Origin: Mytilus galloprovincialis
Lineage: Eukaryota > Mollusca > Bivalvia > Mytilida > Mytilidae
NCBI RefSeq assembly: GCF_965363235.1
Contig: NC_134845.1
Span: 23,066,524 to 23,130,523 of the forward strand
Length of the DNA stretch: 64,000 nucleotides
Direction of reading: 5' to 3'
Shown: positions 22,953-33,905 of the stretch, piece by piece
Position numbering within the stretch: the first letter of the stretch is position 1
How the letters are laid out: each line of letters opens with the position of its first letter
The notes under the pieces: model-generated
Databases searched by the model: none
What the model saw: the letters and a program-made list of their open reading frames with translations, nothing else
What the model was told of the DNA's origin: nothing
Made by a program: the position numbers and the translations under genes

Positions 22953-23500
22953 GTCCAGAATAATAGTTGAATCAACTTAATTCATTGTTATATACAATAT
23001 ACAATGTATATTCACTTTTACTACCAACTGATAAATTAAAACAATCTTTACCATTCAGTGATAACAAGCACTTTATTTTACATTTTAATATTTTATGATG
23101 TATTTAAATGAGTAGTTATTGTTGTAAACTCCATTAGAAATTTAAATTGAGATCAGTTTTGGAAAAAGGGAAAGGGGGATGTGAAAAAAAATGGTGAGGG
23201 GGGGGGGGGGGTAAATTTTTCTCATTTCAGATTTCATGAAAAAAAGAAAATTTATTCAAACATTTTTTTCAGAGGATTAGTATTCAACAGCATAGTGAAT
23301 TGCTCAAAGGCAAAAAAAATATTTTAAGTTCATTAGACCACATTCTTTCTGTGTCAGAAACCTATGCTGTGTCAACTATGTAGTCACAATCCAAATTTGT
23401 AGCTGAATCCAGCTTGAATGTTGTGTCCATACTTGCCCCAACCGTTCAGGGTTCAACCTCTGCTGTCGTTTAAAGCTGTGCCCTGCGGAGCATCTAGTTA

Positions 23501-26037
23501 TATGATAAACACCTCAAAATAGACATTCAATGAGTTAAAAGCTCATAAATACTCATTCAAACAATACACTTGTAGATTAAAAACACTTGTGACATTATAA
23601 AACGGGATCAACTTGCGCTTTAAATCCCCTAAAGACATTTTGAAAAAAAATTGCAGTTATCATTTGGTTCCAGAGTTTTCTTTTTTTTTAAATAATAGTT
23701 ATTAATCTTTTTTTTATAATTAGAGATTGATTAAACAGTATAACAGTTATTTTAAAAAAATAATTTCAAAGATCCCAAAGCCTTAAACTTTGTATGTCAG
23801 ACGTGTGACTCTTTTACAAAAGACTCATCAATGATGCAGAATAAAAAAGATTGAATCAAAATAAAGTATTAGGTTGAATAGCATTGAGTACCAAACATTC
23901 TGAAAGTTTTTTGTCAAATACAGCTAAGATAACTATTCTTGGATACAAAAACCATACCCAGTAACGTTCAAATCAAGAAGAACTTGAAGAAGAAAATCCC
24001 AACAACAACAGACAATAAAAATAAACATTCCCTTAAGAGAGACAGAGTTCTGAGTCTTGAAAATGAAAACGATAATAGAAACAACGAAAAACACATCACA
24101 AAATACACGAAGAAAAAGTTTAGGAAAGGATACAAAATTTCAACATTTAATGCATGATAGTAATCAAGGAAACTCATTCAATACCTATGAACACTCACCA
24201 GAGCAATACATACAGCATCATAGTAATTATTTTCTTTTCATAACCACTCCTGCAAATCAAAACAACAATGAAGCAACCAAGAAAACGAAGTAATGGAAAA
24301 AGGATTTGGTCCTGTTAAACAATTATATTATTACGCATTAGTACTTCTCTGAACTTGCAATCCAGAATGGTACTTCCACATCCAACTCACATTCCTTTTA
24401 TACTAACACCTTATATCATGGTCAATGTGACTATTCAAACCAAATGGGTTTACAACTTATACTTATAAATATTTTATGAAGGACTTTGTACTATCACGGA
24501 TCCCGCAACCTTTTGTCAGTCAACTGATAGAATAAAATTATCTTATAAACTTATAAGATAATTAAAAACCGAAAATCAAGAAAATAAAACAACATGTTTG
24601 GTAATAGAGGGAGCAACGGAGTATCATACTCCATATCCTCATTACCTTATGATATTGATATTTTAATCAAAGAAAAGCTTTTGCCAAATATGACGAGGAC
24701 TTAATTGTGTAAAACGATTATGAATACGACAAATTGTACATGGAAGTATGCAATATTTGTCATAGTATTGTTGTGAAATACCATAAGGAAAACCCAGAAA
24801 AATTGTTCCCACATATTGAAAATGAGATCAAAACTTGAATTGATTGATTGATTGATTCTTGTTTGCTTTACGTCGCATTATCACAAAAATGTTATATCGC
24901 GGCGATAGCTAATTCGAATATTTTTACATTTTAAAGCATATTTGAAAATCAGACAAAAGGTCCTTCAATAAACTAAAACTCTAGACTAAAAGATAACGTG
25001 ATAAAAATTAAAATCGTCTTAAATATAATAACATTTTTATATTTTATAATATATTCCAATTACTTGAATTGAAGAAATAAACATAGGAATATCTTCAGAA
25101 AGCACAGCAAATTTTGAGAACGCTTAATAATGATAACACCAGTACTAAGCTAAACATTCAACACCATCAAGGAAACTCATTCAATACCTAAATCTTTCCA
25201 AATAGGAATTCTAACCCAGTTACAAAGGGTGGAAAGTAATCCACTGGATGTACAGTGGAATCACTGTTTCTCCTATTTTTAAAGGTCCACAAATAATGTG
25301 AAGCTTCAATTATCCCAAAGCCCAGATCTACAATTTACTGACGGATTTATCACCTTTTGGTCGTGTTAACCACACATATATATTTAGTAATATACGTGCA
25401 TGCATATATCTTTTTGATTTATTCTGTTATACAAAATATAGATACTCATCACATAATGTTAATATAACACGAATTTTTCTTCCTTTTTTTCGTAAAGTGA
25501 TATTTGGTGCAAATACCCTGACTAATCGAAACACTTTAATGTAGAGATAAAATTGATTGGCTAATTTTCTAACTAGTCAAAGTTCAGAAAAATATCGGAT
25601 TACAGTAGCTTTTAAAAAACAACGTCCAGTTGTAAGTTGCCTCTTGAACTAGTCTTAGATATATGTTTCATTATAAATCGCATTAGATCATAAATTTAAA
25701 CTGACCTGAGATGTGGATCAAATAGGCTGAAAAGGATTTATCATGTATGTGTATTGGGTGGAAATAAAACCAGTAATGTAAAGACATGACCCATAAACTA
25801 TCAATACAATAATACAAACGTGCAAGGAAAGCAGAACTGGATTATTGTTTTAAGCTTTTTGTGAATAGTAACCAAAATACACGGAAGAATCCTAGTATCT
25901 TATCACAAATTATGCTTAAAACCTTTCACCATTATGTCACGTGATAAGTTCTAATACAATTAAAGGAGGGGTTGCAGTATCAAAGATCTAAATTCTCTAA
26001 AAATTTACTGAAGAAATAGACGTAATTGTAGAACGTA
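23501..26037. other. Intergenic stretch before the first LRR-Ig gene
   Basis: AT-rich, no convincing gene. It contains an exact 24-base direct repeat (24163-24186 and 25166-25189, starting ATCAAGGAAACTCATTCAAT) about 1 kb apart, and an ATTG tetranucleotide run at 24839-24857. Lys/Asn-rich ORFs at 23939-24293 look like low-complexity chance frames. No TATA box was assigned for the gene at 26038. Confidence 0.45.
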
Positions 26038-27492
26038 ATGTTGGTAAATTTTCTGTGTATCCTTTCTATATTTCTCCACGTTCTGACAGTTTACAGTCAG
26101 CAGTGTCGTCAAGGATGTAAATGTGCGCCAAAAGTAACAATTTGTGTATTCACAAAAATTAGTGGAGTTCCAAACAATCTTCCAACAGCAATTACAGCGT
26201 TGACAATTTCAGGCAGTGTATCTAGTCCGAATTCATTTGGGCATCTCAGTCCGCCTGCGTTTTCATCTTCCAGAATGTCCCATTTAATAATGAGGTATTG
26301 CGGAATTAATGCAGTGGATGCTGGTGCATTTAGAGCATTACCAGAATTGAAAAGATTAAATTTAGAATTCAACAAAATTAAGATTTTAACACAGCAGTCA
26401 TTTCAAGGATTGACAAAGTTATCAACACTCGATCTGACCGGAAATAGAAACTGTGACATTAAACCGAATGCATTTGATGGACTGTCAACTTTATTAGAGC
26501 TACGCTTAGGCGAAATGGACTTGTATACGCTTGATTTAAATTTGCTTCAATCGCTACGTAGTCTTGTCACCCTTGATCTTCATGGCAATAAATTGAAAGC
26601 ACTGGACTGGACTGTTCTATCGTCGCTGACAAATTTAAAGCATATTGACCTCTCCGGAAACCAACTTACAACAATTCCGTCTAACATGTCGTCACTATTC
26701 ACACACATAGTAACAATGAAGGGGAGCATACATCTGGGAAATAACCCTTGGAAATGTAACTGGGAAATTAAATGGCTGAAAAACATGTCAGTGTCCTTCA
26801 GTTCCGTCTTCAGTATAGGAAACATTATTTGCGATTCACCTGCAAATCTTCAGCACATTTCATTAATCAGTGTACCGGATCCATATCTACAACCGATATT
26901 CCCAAAGATTTTACATTGTGACAAAACAAAAGTAACCGTGAATGAAGGTTCGGCTGTATTTATAAACTGTACGATAAAAGGCGATTCAATCACTGTCAAG
27001 TGGATAAATCCGATTGGAACATCATTCCTGTCTTCGTCTTCCCAACTAAATGGACATAATGTGTACGTAAACGGTAGTTTGTACATTGATAGCACGTCGT
27101 CAACCGTTCGTGGTAACTGGACGTTATCGGTATCGTCGCAGTTCGGAGAAGATAAAAGAGTTGTTGATATAAATGTTATTCTATCAACAACAACGACGAC
27201 GACGACGGCACCAACAACAACCACGCTGACACCAACAACAATTACAACAACGCCGACGCCGACAACAACACCGATTGTAACGACAATTATTCCAACAGCA
27301 ACGTTTAAGATTTCAACAACCAAAACGACACCAAAAGTGACGTCACCAAAATTAGTAACGTACGCTGTCAGGTTTCAAGATGTTTCGACAGATTTTACTT
27401 TCAAATGGAATTCTGCCCCGCAAAATAAAGGAAGCGTAGGATACTTAGTCTTAGTTGTTTATGCAGTAATAGCATTCCAACTTTTTGAGTAA
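26038..27492 (+). CDS. LRR-Ig surface protein, probably GPI-anchored
   Basis: A single-exon ORF of 484 residues. Residues 1-20 are a signal peptide (cut after VYS). C23, C27, C29 and C36 form an LRR N-terminal cap (Cx3CxCx6C). LRRs run about 80-235, with clear LxxLxLxxN repeats at 104-213. A C-terminal cap begins at NPWKC (C240, C265, C294), then an Ig-like domain to about 383. A Thr/Pro mucin-like stalk follows (384-440). The end is a hydrophobic segment (SVGYLVLVVYAVIAFQLFE) with no basic tail, which reads as a GPI signal. Two canonical cysteines are missing: W242 replaces the cap's second Cys and L363 the Ig F-strand Cys. Such proteins act in adhesion, neural guidance or immune recognition; the role here is unknown. 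Its closest relative in the window is 43675-45246. Confidence 0.92.
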   Translation: MLVNFLCILSIFLHVLTVYSQQCRQGCKCAPKVTICVFTKISGVPNNLPTAITALTISGSVSSPNSFGHLSPPAFSSSRMSHLIMRYCGINAVDAGAFRALPELKRLNLEFNKIKILTQQSFQGLTKLSTLDLTGNRNCDIKPNAFDGLSTLLELRLGEMDLYTLDLNLLQSLRSLVTLDLHGNKLKALDWTVLSSLTNLKHIDLSGNQLTTIPSNMSSLFTHIVTMKGSIHLGNNPWKCNWEIKWLKNMSVSFSSVFSIGNIICDSPANLQHISLISVPDPYLQPIFPKILHCDKTKVTVNEGSAVFINCTIKGDSITVKWINPIGTSFLSSSSQLNGHNVYVNGSLYIDSTSSTVRGNWTLSVSSQFGEDKRVVDINVILSTTTTTTTAPTTTTLTPTTITTTPTPTTTPIVTTIIPTATFKISTTKTTPKVTSPKLVTYAVRFQDVSTDFTFKWNSAPQNKGSVGYLVLVVYAVIAFQLFE

Positions 27493-27664
27493 TGAAGAAT
27501 AAAGAGTACTGCATTCGCCTTCTCCAGGGAACATAGATACGTGATTAACTATAATTGATCGTTGCATTGATAAAAGAAAAATTGCTTTGCAGAATAGGAA
27601 ATTAAATTCAAAATTGTTTTAGATTCAGATTTTCATTTTAATGAAAAAGAACCATGATTTTGTA

Positions 27665-27670
27665 AATAAA
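27665..27670 (+). promoter_or_regulatory. Probable poly(A) signal of the + strand LRR-Ig gene
   Basis: AATAAA about 170 bases after the stop. Another AATAAA at 27498-27503 begins only six bases after the stop codon and would give an unusually short UTR. Confidence 0.45.
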
Positions 27671-27939
27671 ATATTACTTGTATAATTAGGAATGCTTGAT
27701 TTGCGTGGTTTAATGAAAAAAATCTATATACAGTACAAAATTTATGTAAAATATTGTTGTTTTATGACAATTAAATCTTTTCCAAGTTCCAATATTAGTT
27801 TTACGTCTATGCAACAAAATTTAAGCGTTAATTTGATATTTGTTCGAATACTCTAATTACACATTTTTTATTGTTTAGTGTACCTGAAACCAGTATATTG
27901 TCCTAAAAAACATGTACACAGCCATAGTTGTCTTTTTAA

Positions 27940-28180
27940 GCTTCTCCTTGTATCATTGTGTTTTTCCTTGCGTCAATTCGTTCATTGTACCGTTCGTCTG
28001 TCCGTTTGTCTGTTCGTCCGTCCTTAGGTTAAAGTTTTTGTCAAGGTAGTTTTTGATGAAGTTGATGTCCTCTCAACTTGACATTTAGTACAAATGTTTC
28101 CTATGATGTGATCTTTTATACCTTGATGCCAAACTAGAGGTTGAACTCAATTTCACGGTCCGATGAAACATAGAAAAATC
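27940..28180 (+). repeat. Dispersed bivalve-type repeat with CGTCCGTC tract
   Basis: It has 'gtccgtttgtctgttcgtcc', then 'ggttaaagtttttgtcaagg', 'tagtttttgatgaagttgat' and 'caatttcacggtcc'. I recall this order as a widespread bivalve repeat. Non-coding, degraded. Confidence 0.5.
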
Positions 28181-28404
28181 CGTGTTCTATGGACAACTTC
28201 TTGGTATCAGACTGTAATGGCGTAATGATCGAAGGGAAGAATTTTTTGTTGGTCGCCTGGACTATTTTTAAACTGAAACATTAAATTACCTATGTTTACA
28301 TATAAAACAATTATCATGCTTTTCCAAACTTATATTATGAATCATGTCAAGACCAGTTATAACTCTATATATATAGACATTGTGTAGCTTATACGACATA
28401 TATA

Positions 28405-29995
28405 CACATGGACAAAATTATTGCAACACCAAATTGAAATTAAAACTAAGGAAACACTCTTTTTTTGTGATATAATTTGTTGAAATAGAACTAGTTAAAC
28501 ATTATTTGAATATCACCTAAGTTTAATAAAAAAAAATATCGACTCGATAAGTTCTTATCTGCTCATGCAGCTATTGTACTCGTTAACACTGAAACATATG
28601 TTTTATCCTCATTGTTGTCAACACTTTAAATAACCAAGTTTATAAAGTATGTTACATCTAGAAATTGACAATGAGGGTCGGTTGAAAACAAAACTTTACG
28701 ACAAAAGAGATGATTTCAGCTTTCCAATTGTGAACTTTCTATTTATAAGTAGCAACATTCCAGCAGCACCTGCATACGGGGTATACATCTCCCAATTAAT
28801 ACGATATTCCCGTGCTTGCATTTCCTATCATGATTTTCTTGATAGAGGGTTGCTGCTCACAAGGAGGCTATTAAACCAAGAGTTCCAAATGGTGAAGTTG
28901 AAATCATCCCTTCGTTAATTTCACGGACGCCATCACGAGTTGGTTGACCGTTATGGAATAACCGTTTCACAAATGATATCGGATATGTTCCTTACGTCGT
29001 AACTACAATCCCCTTCCCGTTCATGAATGCGACCTACCGAATTAGACTATTTACCGGATTTGTTTTCACATAAGCAACACGACGGGTGCCACATGTGGAG
29101 CAGGATCTGCTTACCCTTCCGGAGCACCTGAGATCACCCTTAGTTTTTGGTGGGGTTCGTGTTGTTTATTCTTTAGTTTTCTATGTTGTGTCGTGTGTGC
29201 TATTGTTTTTCTGTTTGTCTTTTTCATTTTTAGCCATGGCGTTGTCAGTTTGTTTTAGATTTATGAGTTTGACTGTTCCTTTGGTATCTTTCGTCCCTCT
29301 TTTATCTGATTGACACCTTGTAATTGGTCACCCACAACTTATAACTGCAGCAAGAATGCAGATAATCAGCATGAGAGAAGCCGGTATGTCGTTGTGACAA
29401 TTGCACGTATTGTTGGTCATCACCATTTCACTATAAGTCGTTTTGAGAATAAAAATCAGGCAACAAACGAAGTAAAAGACCTTCCGAGATTAAGAGACCC
29501 CTATTACATCTGCTAGGGAAAATCAAGCATGATTAAGGTTGGTCAGAAGAAAACCCATTGCAAACAATACAATCATAAAAAGAGAGTGATGACCATTCAG
29601 GAACCTTAAAACAAGAACTGTTCGAGATCGGCTCATCGCTACTGGTTATTTCGGGAACTTTTGCCTACGAACAGACACACAGTTGCCCGCATCGAATGTA
29701 GCACAGAGCTCGCCAAAGTTGGAAATTAGCATCGGGGAGGAAGATCCATTGTTCTAATGGAATTTGTATCTTCCTTGTCCCGGTAGTATGCCGGATTTGA
29801 ACCACATCGAGCATATATGGGACACTATTGGCCGTAAAGTGCACGGAAGGACACGCCAGTTCAAACACATCATGAAACAAACAATACCCTTCGTAAGGAA
29901 TGGTTGCTGCTACCTTACCAACACAGTAGTCTACTTATGGCAGGAATCAGAAGACGTTAAGAGGCGGTTATCCGTTTGAATAGAGGCTGCGCAAA
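28405..29995 (+). mobile_element. Tc1/mariner-like DNA transposon, interrupted and 3'-truncated
   Basis: A likely left terminal sequence, ACATGGACAAAATTATTGCA (28407-28426), is followed by a 5' leader. Transposase remnants resume at 29318: QLITAARMQIIS-like sequence, MREAG, then HHHFTISRFENKN (helix-turn-helix region). The C-terminal catalytic part at about 29764-29900 reads SMPDLNHIEHIWDTIGRKVH, where PDLN...E is the last segment of the DD34E core. The frames are broken in several places, and no right terminal repeat matching the left one is found before unrelated DNA. Between leader and transposase lies a foreign segment (28648-29312) from a Penelope-like element. Confidence 0.8.
28648..29312 (+). 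mobile_element. 3' part of a Penelope-like retroelement inserted in the Tc1-like element
   Basis: The frame at 28649-28918 reads LHLEIDNEGRLKTKLYDKRD, then FPIVNFLFISSNIPAAPAYG and SQLIRYSRACISYHDFLDRG. This is the conserved block that follows the YIDD box in a reverse transcriptase family abundant in mussels; its DFSTLYT and GIPMGTNCAP-type motifs (known from the family, not present here) make me place it with Penelope-like elements. The element's 3' tail follows ('aggatctgcttacccttccg', 'gagtttgactgttcctttgg'). It starts abruptly inside the coding part, so it is 5'-truncated. No GIY-YIG domain is visible. Confidence 0.7.
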
Positions 29996-31575
29996 AAGTA
30001 CCTTTTTTTTGGCGTAAAACGATCAACCATGATGTGAACAATCATCTAAAGATTGATTTTGAAATGTCAGATATGGTAAAGTTCGACTTCAGTAAAAGTT
30101 GTAAAATGCATTTTTTTCTACAAAAAAGACTTCATTTTGTTATAAAAATGTTGGTTAGATAGTTGTAAATTTGGCAATCTTACCTCATCTTCGATTTTCC
30201 TTAATTTAGATAGGGGATGAGTACAACAATAAGTTAAATAGAAAAGATGTAGAATTAGTATTTGTTACTATACCGAACTTTGTTAAGCATCAAACAACAA
30301 GAATTAAGTTTTGATATTGTAATAAAGTACCATTCCGTAGTAAGTAGGGATTCGCGTTGTTCCTATCTAAGTACGATTATTTTTAATATAAAATAATAAA
30401 CAGATAGTGAGATAATATGCAGCATCTTCCATTCATTCACCATTTTTACAACAACCATTGGTTAAGAAGACTGAGTAGCAGTAAGCGGTCTTATTTTTAG
30501 TACAGAATGTAGTTAAATTATAAGACTTTTCAACAATTTCAGTAGTTTTTGATTGAAAAAAGGGTATAGCCATTCATTATTCACAATCTGATTGACAGCT
30601 AAGAGTAAACATTGCTATATAGTTAAATATTTTGTTCGCTATATAAAAGAACCATTGCATAGATCGTAATACGGACTCAAATCGAATATAGAGAACATCA
30701 ATATGAAGCTCTTGGTATAGTTGTCTGGGTACTTTATATATTTCCTAAAAAAAAATGACGGTTGAGTCTCATTTTAATTTTAATAGATGTTTATAACAAA
30801 GGAGAAAATATTTTCTTGAATCATCTTCTAAGTGTATAGAGAATGTAGTTGAATTGGAGTATATGATATGTTGTTGATTGCAAGTTTTTTTGACCTAGAA
30901 ATAAGGAAATACACTTACATATAGAGATCTAACAAATCGACTTTTTTATATGCATAACGCTTTTCCCCTGATATTTCATTTGTACATATGATATTGTCCT
31001 GTTGACTTAAATCTTTATTAACTATAGCAAGTTGAGTTATCGGCATTGATAATTTGATATTTAGTTTTAAAGTCATTTATCTCTTTCAGATATATTTAGG
31101 ATGTCCTTTCACTCAATGATCCCTTTTAAGTCTCTTCTATTTCGTGTCTTCCTCCTTAAACTTGCACAGATTGACGACTTTTCACATGCACCTAGGATCC
31201 AAAAGATTTCAGTCTTGATTCTGTCGGCGCTGCATTCTTGAGAATTGAGTATCTTAATTGGTTTCATATATCAGAGCATATGTCCAAAATAAAGTATTAT
31301 CCACACTAGTTAATTAAACTTATCATCAGCAAGATTAAAGGCAAAGTTTTTCGTAAATAATTGAATTAAGAAATTGTAAGAAAAGAAAGTTCAGACTGTC
31401 GTGGGCAGAGTTGACCTTGGATGAATATGGCTTTTTGAGTACGGTTCATATTAGTCATACATTTTCTGATTTTAAAAGTTTGGGTTTTAGTGTTTCTGAT
31501 TTAGGCAAATCCTAAAAGCGAGTCCCACACACCAAACTATTTAAGTGTTATTTCATTTTTTAACAGGTAAATTAT
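29996..31575. other. Intergenic, nothing identified
   Basis: AT-rich DNA without ORFs of note or recognisable repeats. Confidence 0.5.
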
Positions 31576-31918
31576 AACTTAAAGGGGCACTAGGTACGAG
31601 ATATATAAAAAATCTAAAGTTTGATTTTGTCCTGTTCAATCAATAATGAAAGTAAAATAGTGAAATAACAATTCGTTTTTTGCAGCCAAAAAGGTTCAAT
31701 TTTTTCAAATTACGCTAAGAAACATTGATAATTAGTAATTCACTTGCAAGTGAAGAGTCTGGACTAAAATACACAAGAAACGAACCTATATATATTATAT
31801 ACCCCATGCTCTGTAAACTGTTTATTTTAGACTTTTGATAGTTTTGATAAATGTTTTACATTGTTATGAATCAAATATGAGAATTTGTGTCAAATCGGTG
31901 ACCATGACCCTTTAAGTT
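31576..31918. mobile_element. MITE-like element, probable TTAA target
   Basis: AACTTAAAGGGGCAC (31576-31590) is mirrored by GACCCTTTAAGTTA at the right end (31906-31919). TTAA occurs at 31579-31582 and 31912-31915, so a 4-base TTAA duplication with AGGG(G/T)CA ends fits. About 330 bases, no ORF. Confidence 0.5.
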
Positions 31919-32329
31919 ACTTCAGTATACGATCGTTCTAACTAGCTGGCATTTCAGTTTCTTCATTTGCTACGGACATATTATCTCTGACAATATTTCA
32001 TACATGGTCATGTCGAGAAAAAACTAACAGCAAAAATGACGACTATGTTCTGTGATAGAGGCCGTCAAGTATGAAGGTTGGAGAAATTTATATGTTATTT
32101 GCTGTGAATATACATAAACTTTTTTCATTTGTGTTTGTTTTTTTGCATCAGATACGAGGAGGATTGTTAGAGCTTTTAAGATCACAATCCTAGAGCATCA
32201 TCCCTTGGTGTCTGTTGCAGCTAAACAATCATTTATTTTATATTTTATATTTATACATTTTCAGCAAAATATTATAAAATCAAGTGAGAAAAAAAAGTAA
32301 ATAAATAAATGGGGTTTGCCACATCTCTA

Positions 32330-32516
32330 GAGTAGCAACTCTCAAATACTTTTTTATTTAACAAATAATACCTGTATGACTATTTCAATAGTTTATTTTA
32401 CAATGTTATGTAAAATACTGTATGTTGTATCAATCATATATGTTATGTGTATATGCCCCCCTGGGGACCTAATTTGGAAAATAAAATTTATCTTATCTTA
32501 TCTTATCTTATCTTAT
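32330..32516 (+). mobile_element. Retroposon 3' tail with TCTTA repeats
   Basis: 'gccccctggggacctaattt' followed by 'ggaaaataaaatttatctta' and four to five TCTTA units. The order (conserved end, AATAAA-like segment, pentanucleotide tail) is that of a LINE or SINE 3' end. The 5' limit is not visible, and 31920-32330 shows nothing else. Confidence 0.6.
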
Positions 32517-32780
32517 AATGCAATAGTAAAACGATGTTATGTTGGAATGGGACAGATTTTTAATCCTGTAATAGGCTACCTAGTCATCCTTCATTGAGCT
32601 TTTGAAGGGTTTGCAGCGTGCAAAGAGCGTGTACATCCCGCGAAGCCAAACAAACATGGCAATTTGGAACATGTTTTACTTCCGGTAGTAAGAAATCTCA
32701 GTGACCATACTTCTTTTACCTAGGTCATCTTGGGGAAACTGGAATTTTACACGAAGTAGTGAGTATAGTTTGTTTAACTA

Positions 32781-32826
32781 CCCCCCCCCCCCCCGGCCCC
32801 CCTTCCCAACACACACACACACACAA
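32781..32826. repeat. Poly-C tract and CA dinucleotide run
   Basis: About 14 C residues in a row, then a C/G-rich stretch and seven or so CA units. The surrounding 32.6-33.1 kb is somewhat less AT-rich than its neighbours, but no exon could be assigned. Confidence 0.8.
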
Positions 32827-33419
32827 ATACCCACTCTCCAAGTGAATGTGTGCGAAATGGAGTGTAATTTTGTCGCCGATATAGTCTCCTACTATGGGAC
32901 TTTTTTTTCTCGTTTGAAAATATGTTTATGTTGGAAAAAACTTGGAGCGACAATCCTATTGGAACAAAACATCGGTAACTAGGAAACAAAACAACCCACA
33001 AAAATACTTGACGATAGCTATGCGACCATCTGTGCCCCGAATAGCGTATAATAAGGCAGCTGCTATTGTCAAAGATAAAAATTTCGAAAGATAGTACTTT
33101 TCTCCTAGACCATGGAATGTCACTCGGTAACATGCTTGATACTACAAGTTAATATAGCATCGTCCCGACATGACATCCAGTAATAATGTAACTATGGAAC
33201 TATGGACAAAATTGATTCATAGGCCTAGGGCAACTGCTCTGCACTAAATAAAATTTTACAAACGAATTCCCAAATAAGCAGCAAATTTTTCCTTCAAATA
33301 ATTTCTGGCATATATATCGAACGGGAAGAAAATAAACAGACACTGACAAATTGAAAAGTTTGTTAAATTCTTTGATGAATTGTTCATATAATGAAGACAT
33401 AATCTTTCAATCAGTTTAT

Positions 33420-33905
33420 TTGAGGTCTGAAACTGGCATGAAATTAGTCTGTTGTTGTTAATGTAGTATTGTAATTTGGTTTATGTTCTTTTGCTCCTTT
33501 TCTGACATCGGACTCGGACTTCTCTTAAGGACTGTGTTTTACTGTGCGTACTGTTGTGCGTTTGTTTTTTCTTCATTGGATAGAGGTATAGGGAGAGGGT
33601 TGAGATATCCAAAAAATCATGTTTAACGCCGCCGCATTTTTGCGCCTTTCCCGGGTCAGGAGCCTCTGGTCTTTGTTAAACTTGTACGGTTTTTAATTTT
33701 AGTTTCTTGTGTATGATTTGAGTTAAGTAAGACGCCCATTATCGCTGAACAAGTATATTTGTTTAGGAGCCAGCTGAAGGACGCCTCCGGGTGCGAGAGT
33801 TTCTTGCTGCATTGAAGACCCATTGGTGGCCTTCGGCTGTTGTCTGTTCTATAGTCGGGTTGTTGTCTCCTTGACACATTCCCCATTTCCATTCTCAATT
33901 TTATT
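33420..33905 (+). repeat. Dispersed repeat, family C (long copy)
   Basis: It runs from 'gaggtctgaaactggcatga' through 'aacgccgccgcatttttgcg' and 'gaaggacgcctccgggtgcg' to 'attccccatttccattctca'. The 3' part matches the fragment in TTC29 intron 4. I recognise it as a very common mussel repeat. Non-coding. Confidence 0.7.

Larger units (their letters stand above)
21295..23500. mobile_element. Composite high-copy-type repeat with three internal tandem arrays
   Basis: One continuous unit starts near 'ttatatgaccgcaaaaattg' and ends near 'ccctgcggagcatctagtt'. TTTATATGACCGCA (21309-21322) and TGCTGTCGTTTAAA (23461-23474) form a subterminal inverted pair with three mismatches. Inside are an array of about three 160-bp units (21415-21840), six units of about 125-136 bp (21850-22630) and six units of 35 bp (22637-22860), followed by a long hairpin. 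No ORF. I recognise the layout as a repeat seen many times in mussel sequence; I do not know a formal class. A GACGAC-like tract (21361-21385) resembles one at 61760. Confidence 0.7.

Noticed and set aside
23939-24293. Lys/Asn-rich overlapping ORFs as small genes
   Set aside because: Low-complexity AT-rich codons in two overlapping frames, no splice or polyadenylation context, no motif.
26850-27323. 157-residue minus-strand Val-rich ORF
   Set aside because: It is the complement of the Thr-repeat and Ig coding sequence of the LRR-Ig gene; the composition (poly-Val) is a mirror of ACA/ACG codons.
29764-29979. 71-residue ORF as a separate gene
   Set aside because: It contains PDLNHIEHIWD, the last catalytic segment of a Tc1-type transposase, and belongs to the broken transposon at 28405-29995.
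32701-33133. Overlapping ORFs across the poly-C/CA tract
   Set aside because: The peptides are dominated by simple-sequence DNA (Pro and Thr-His runs); no domain.
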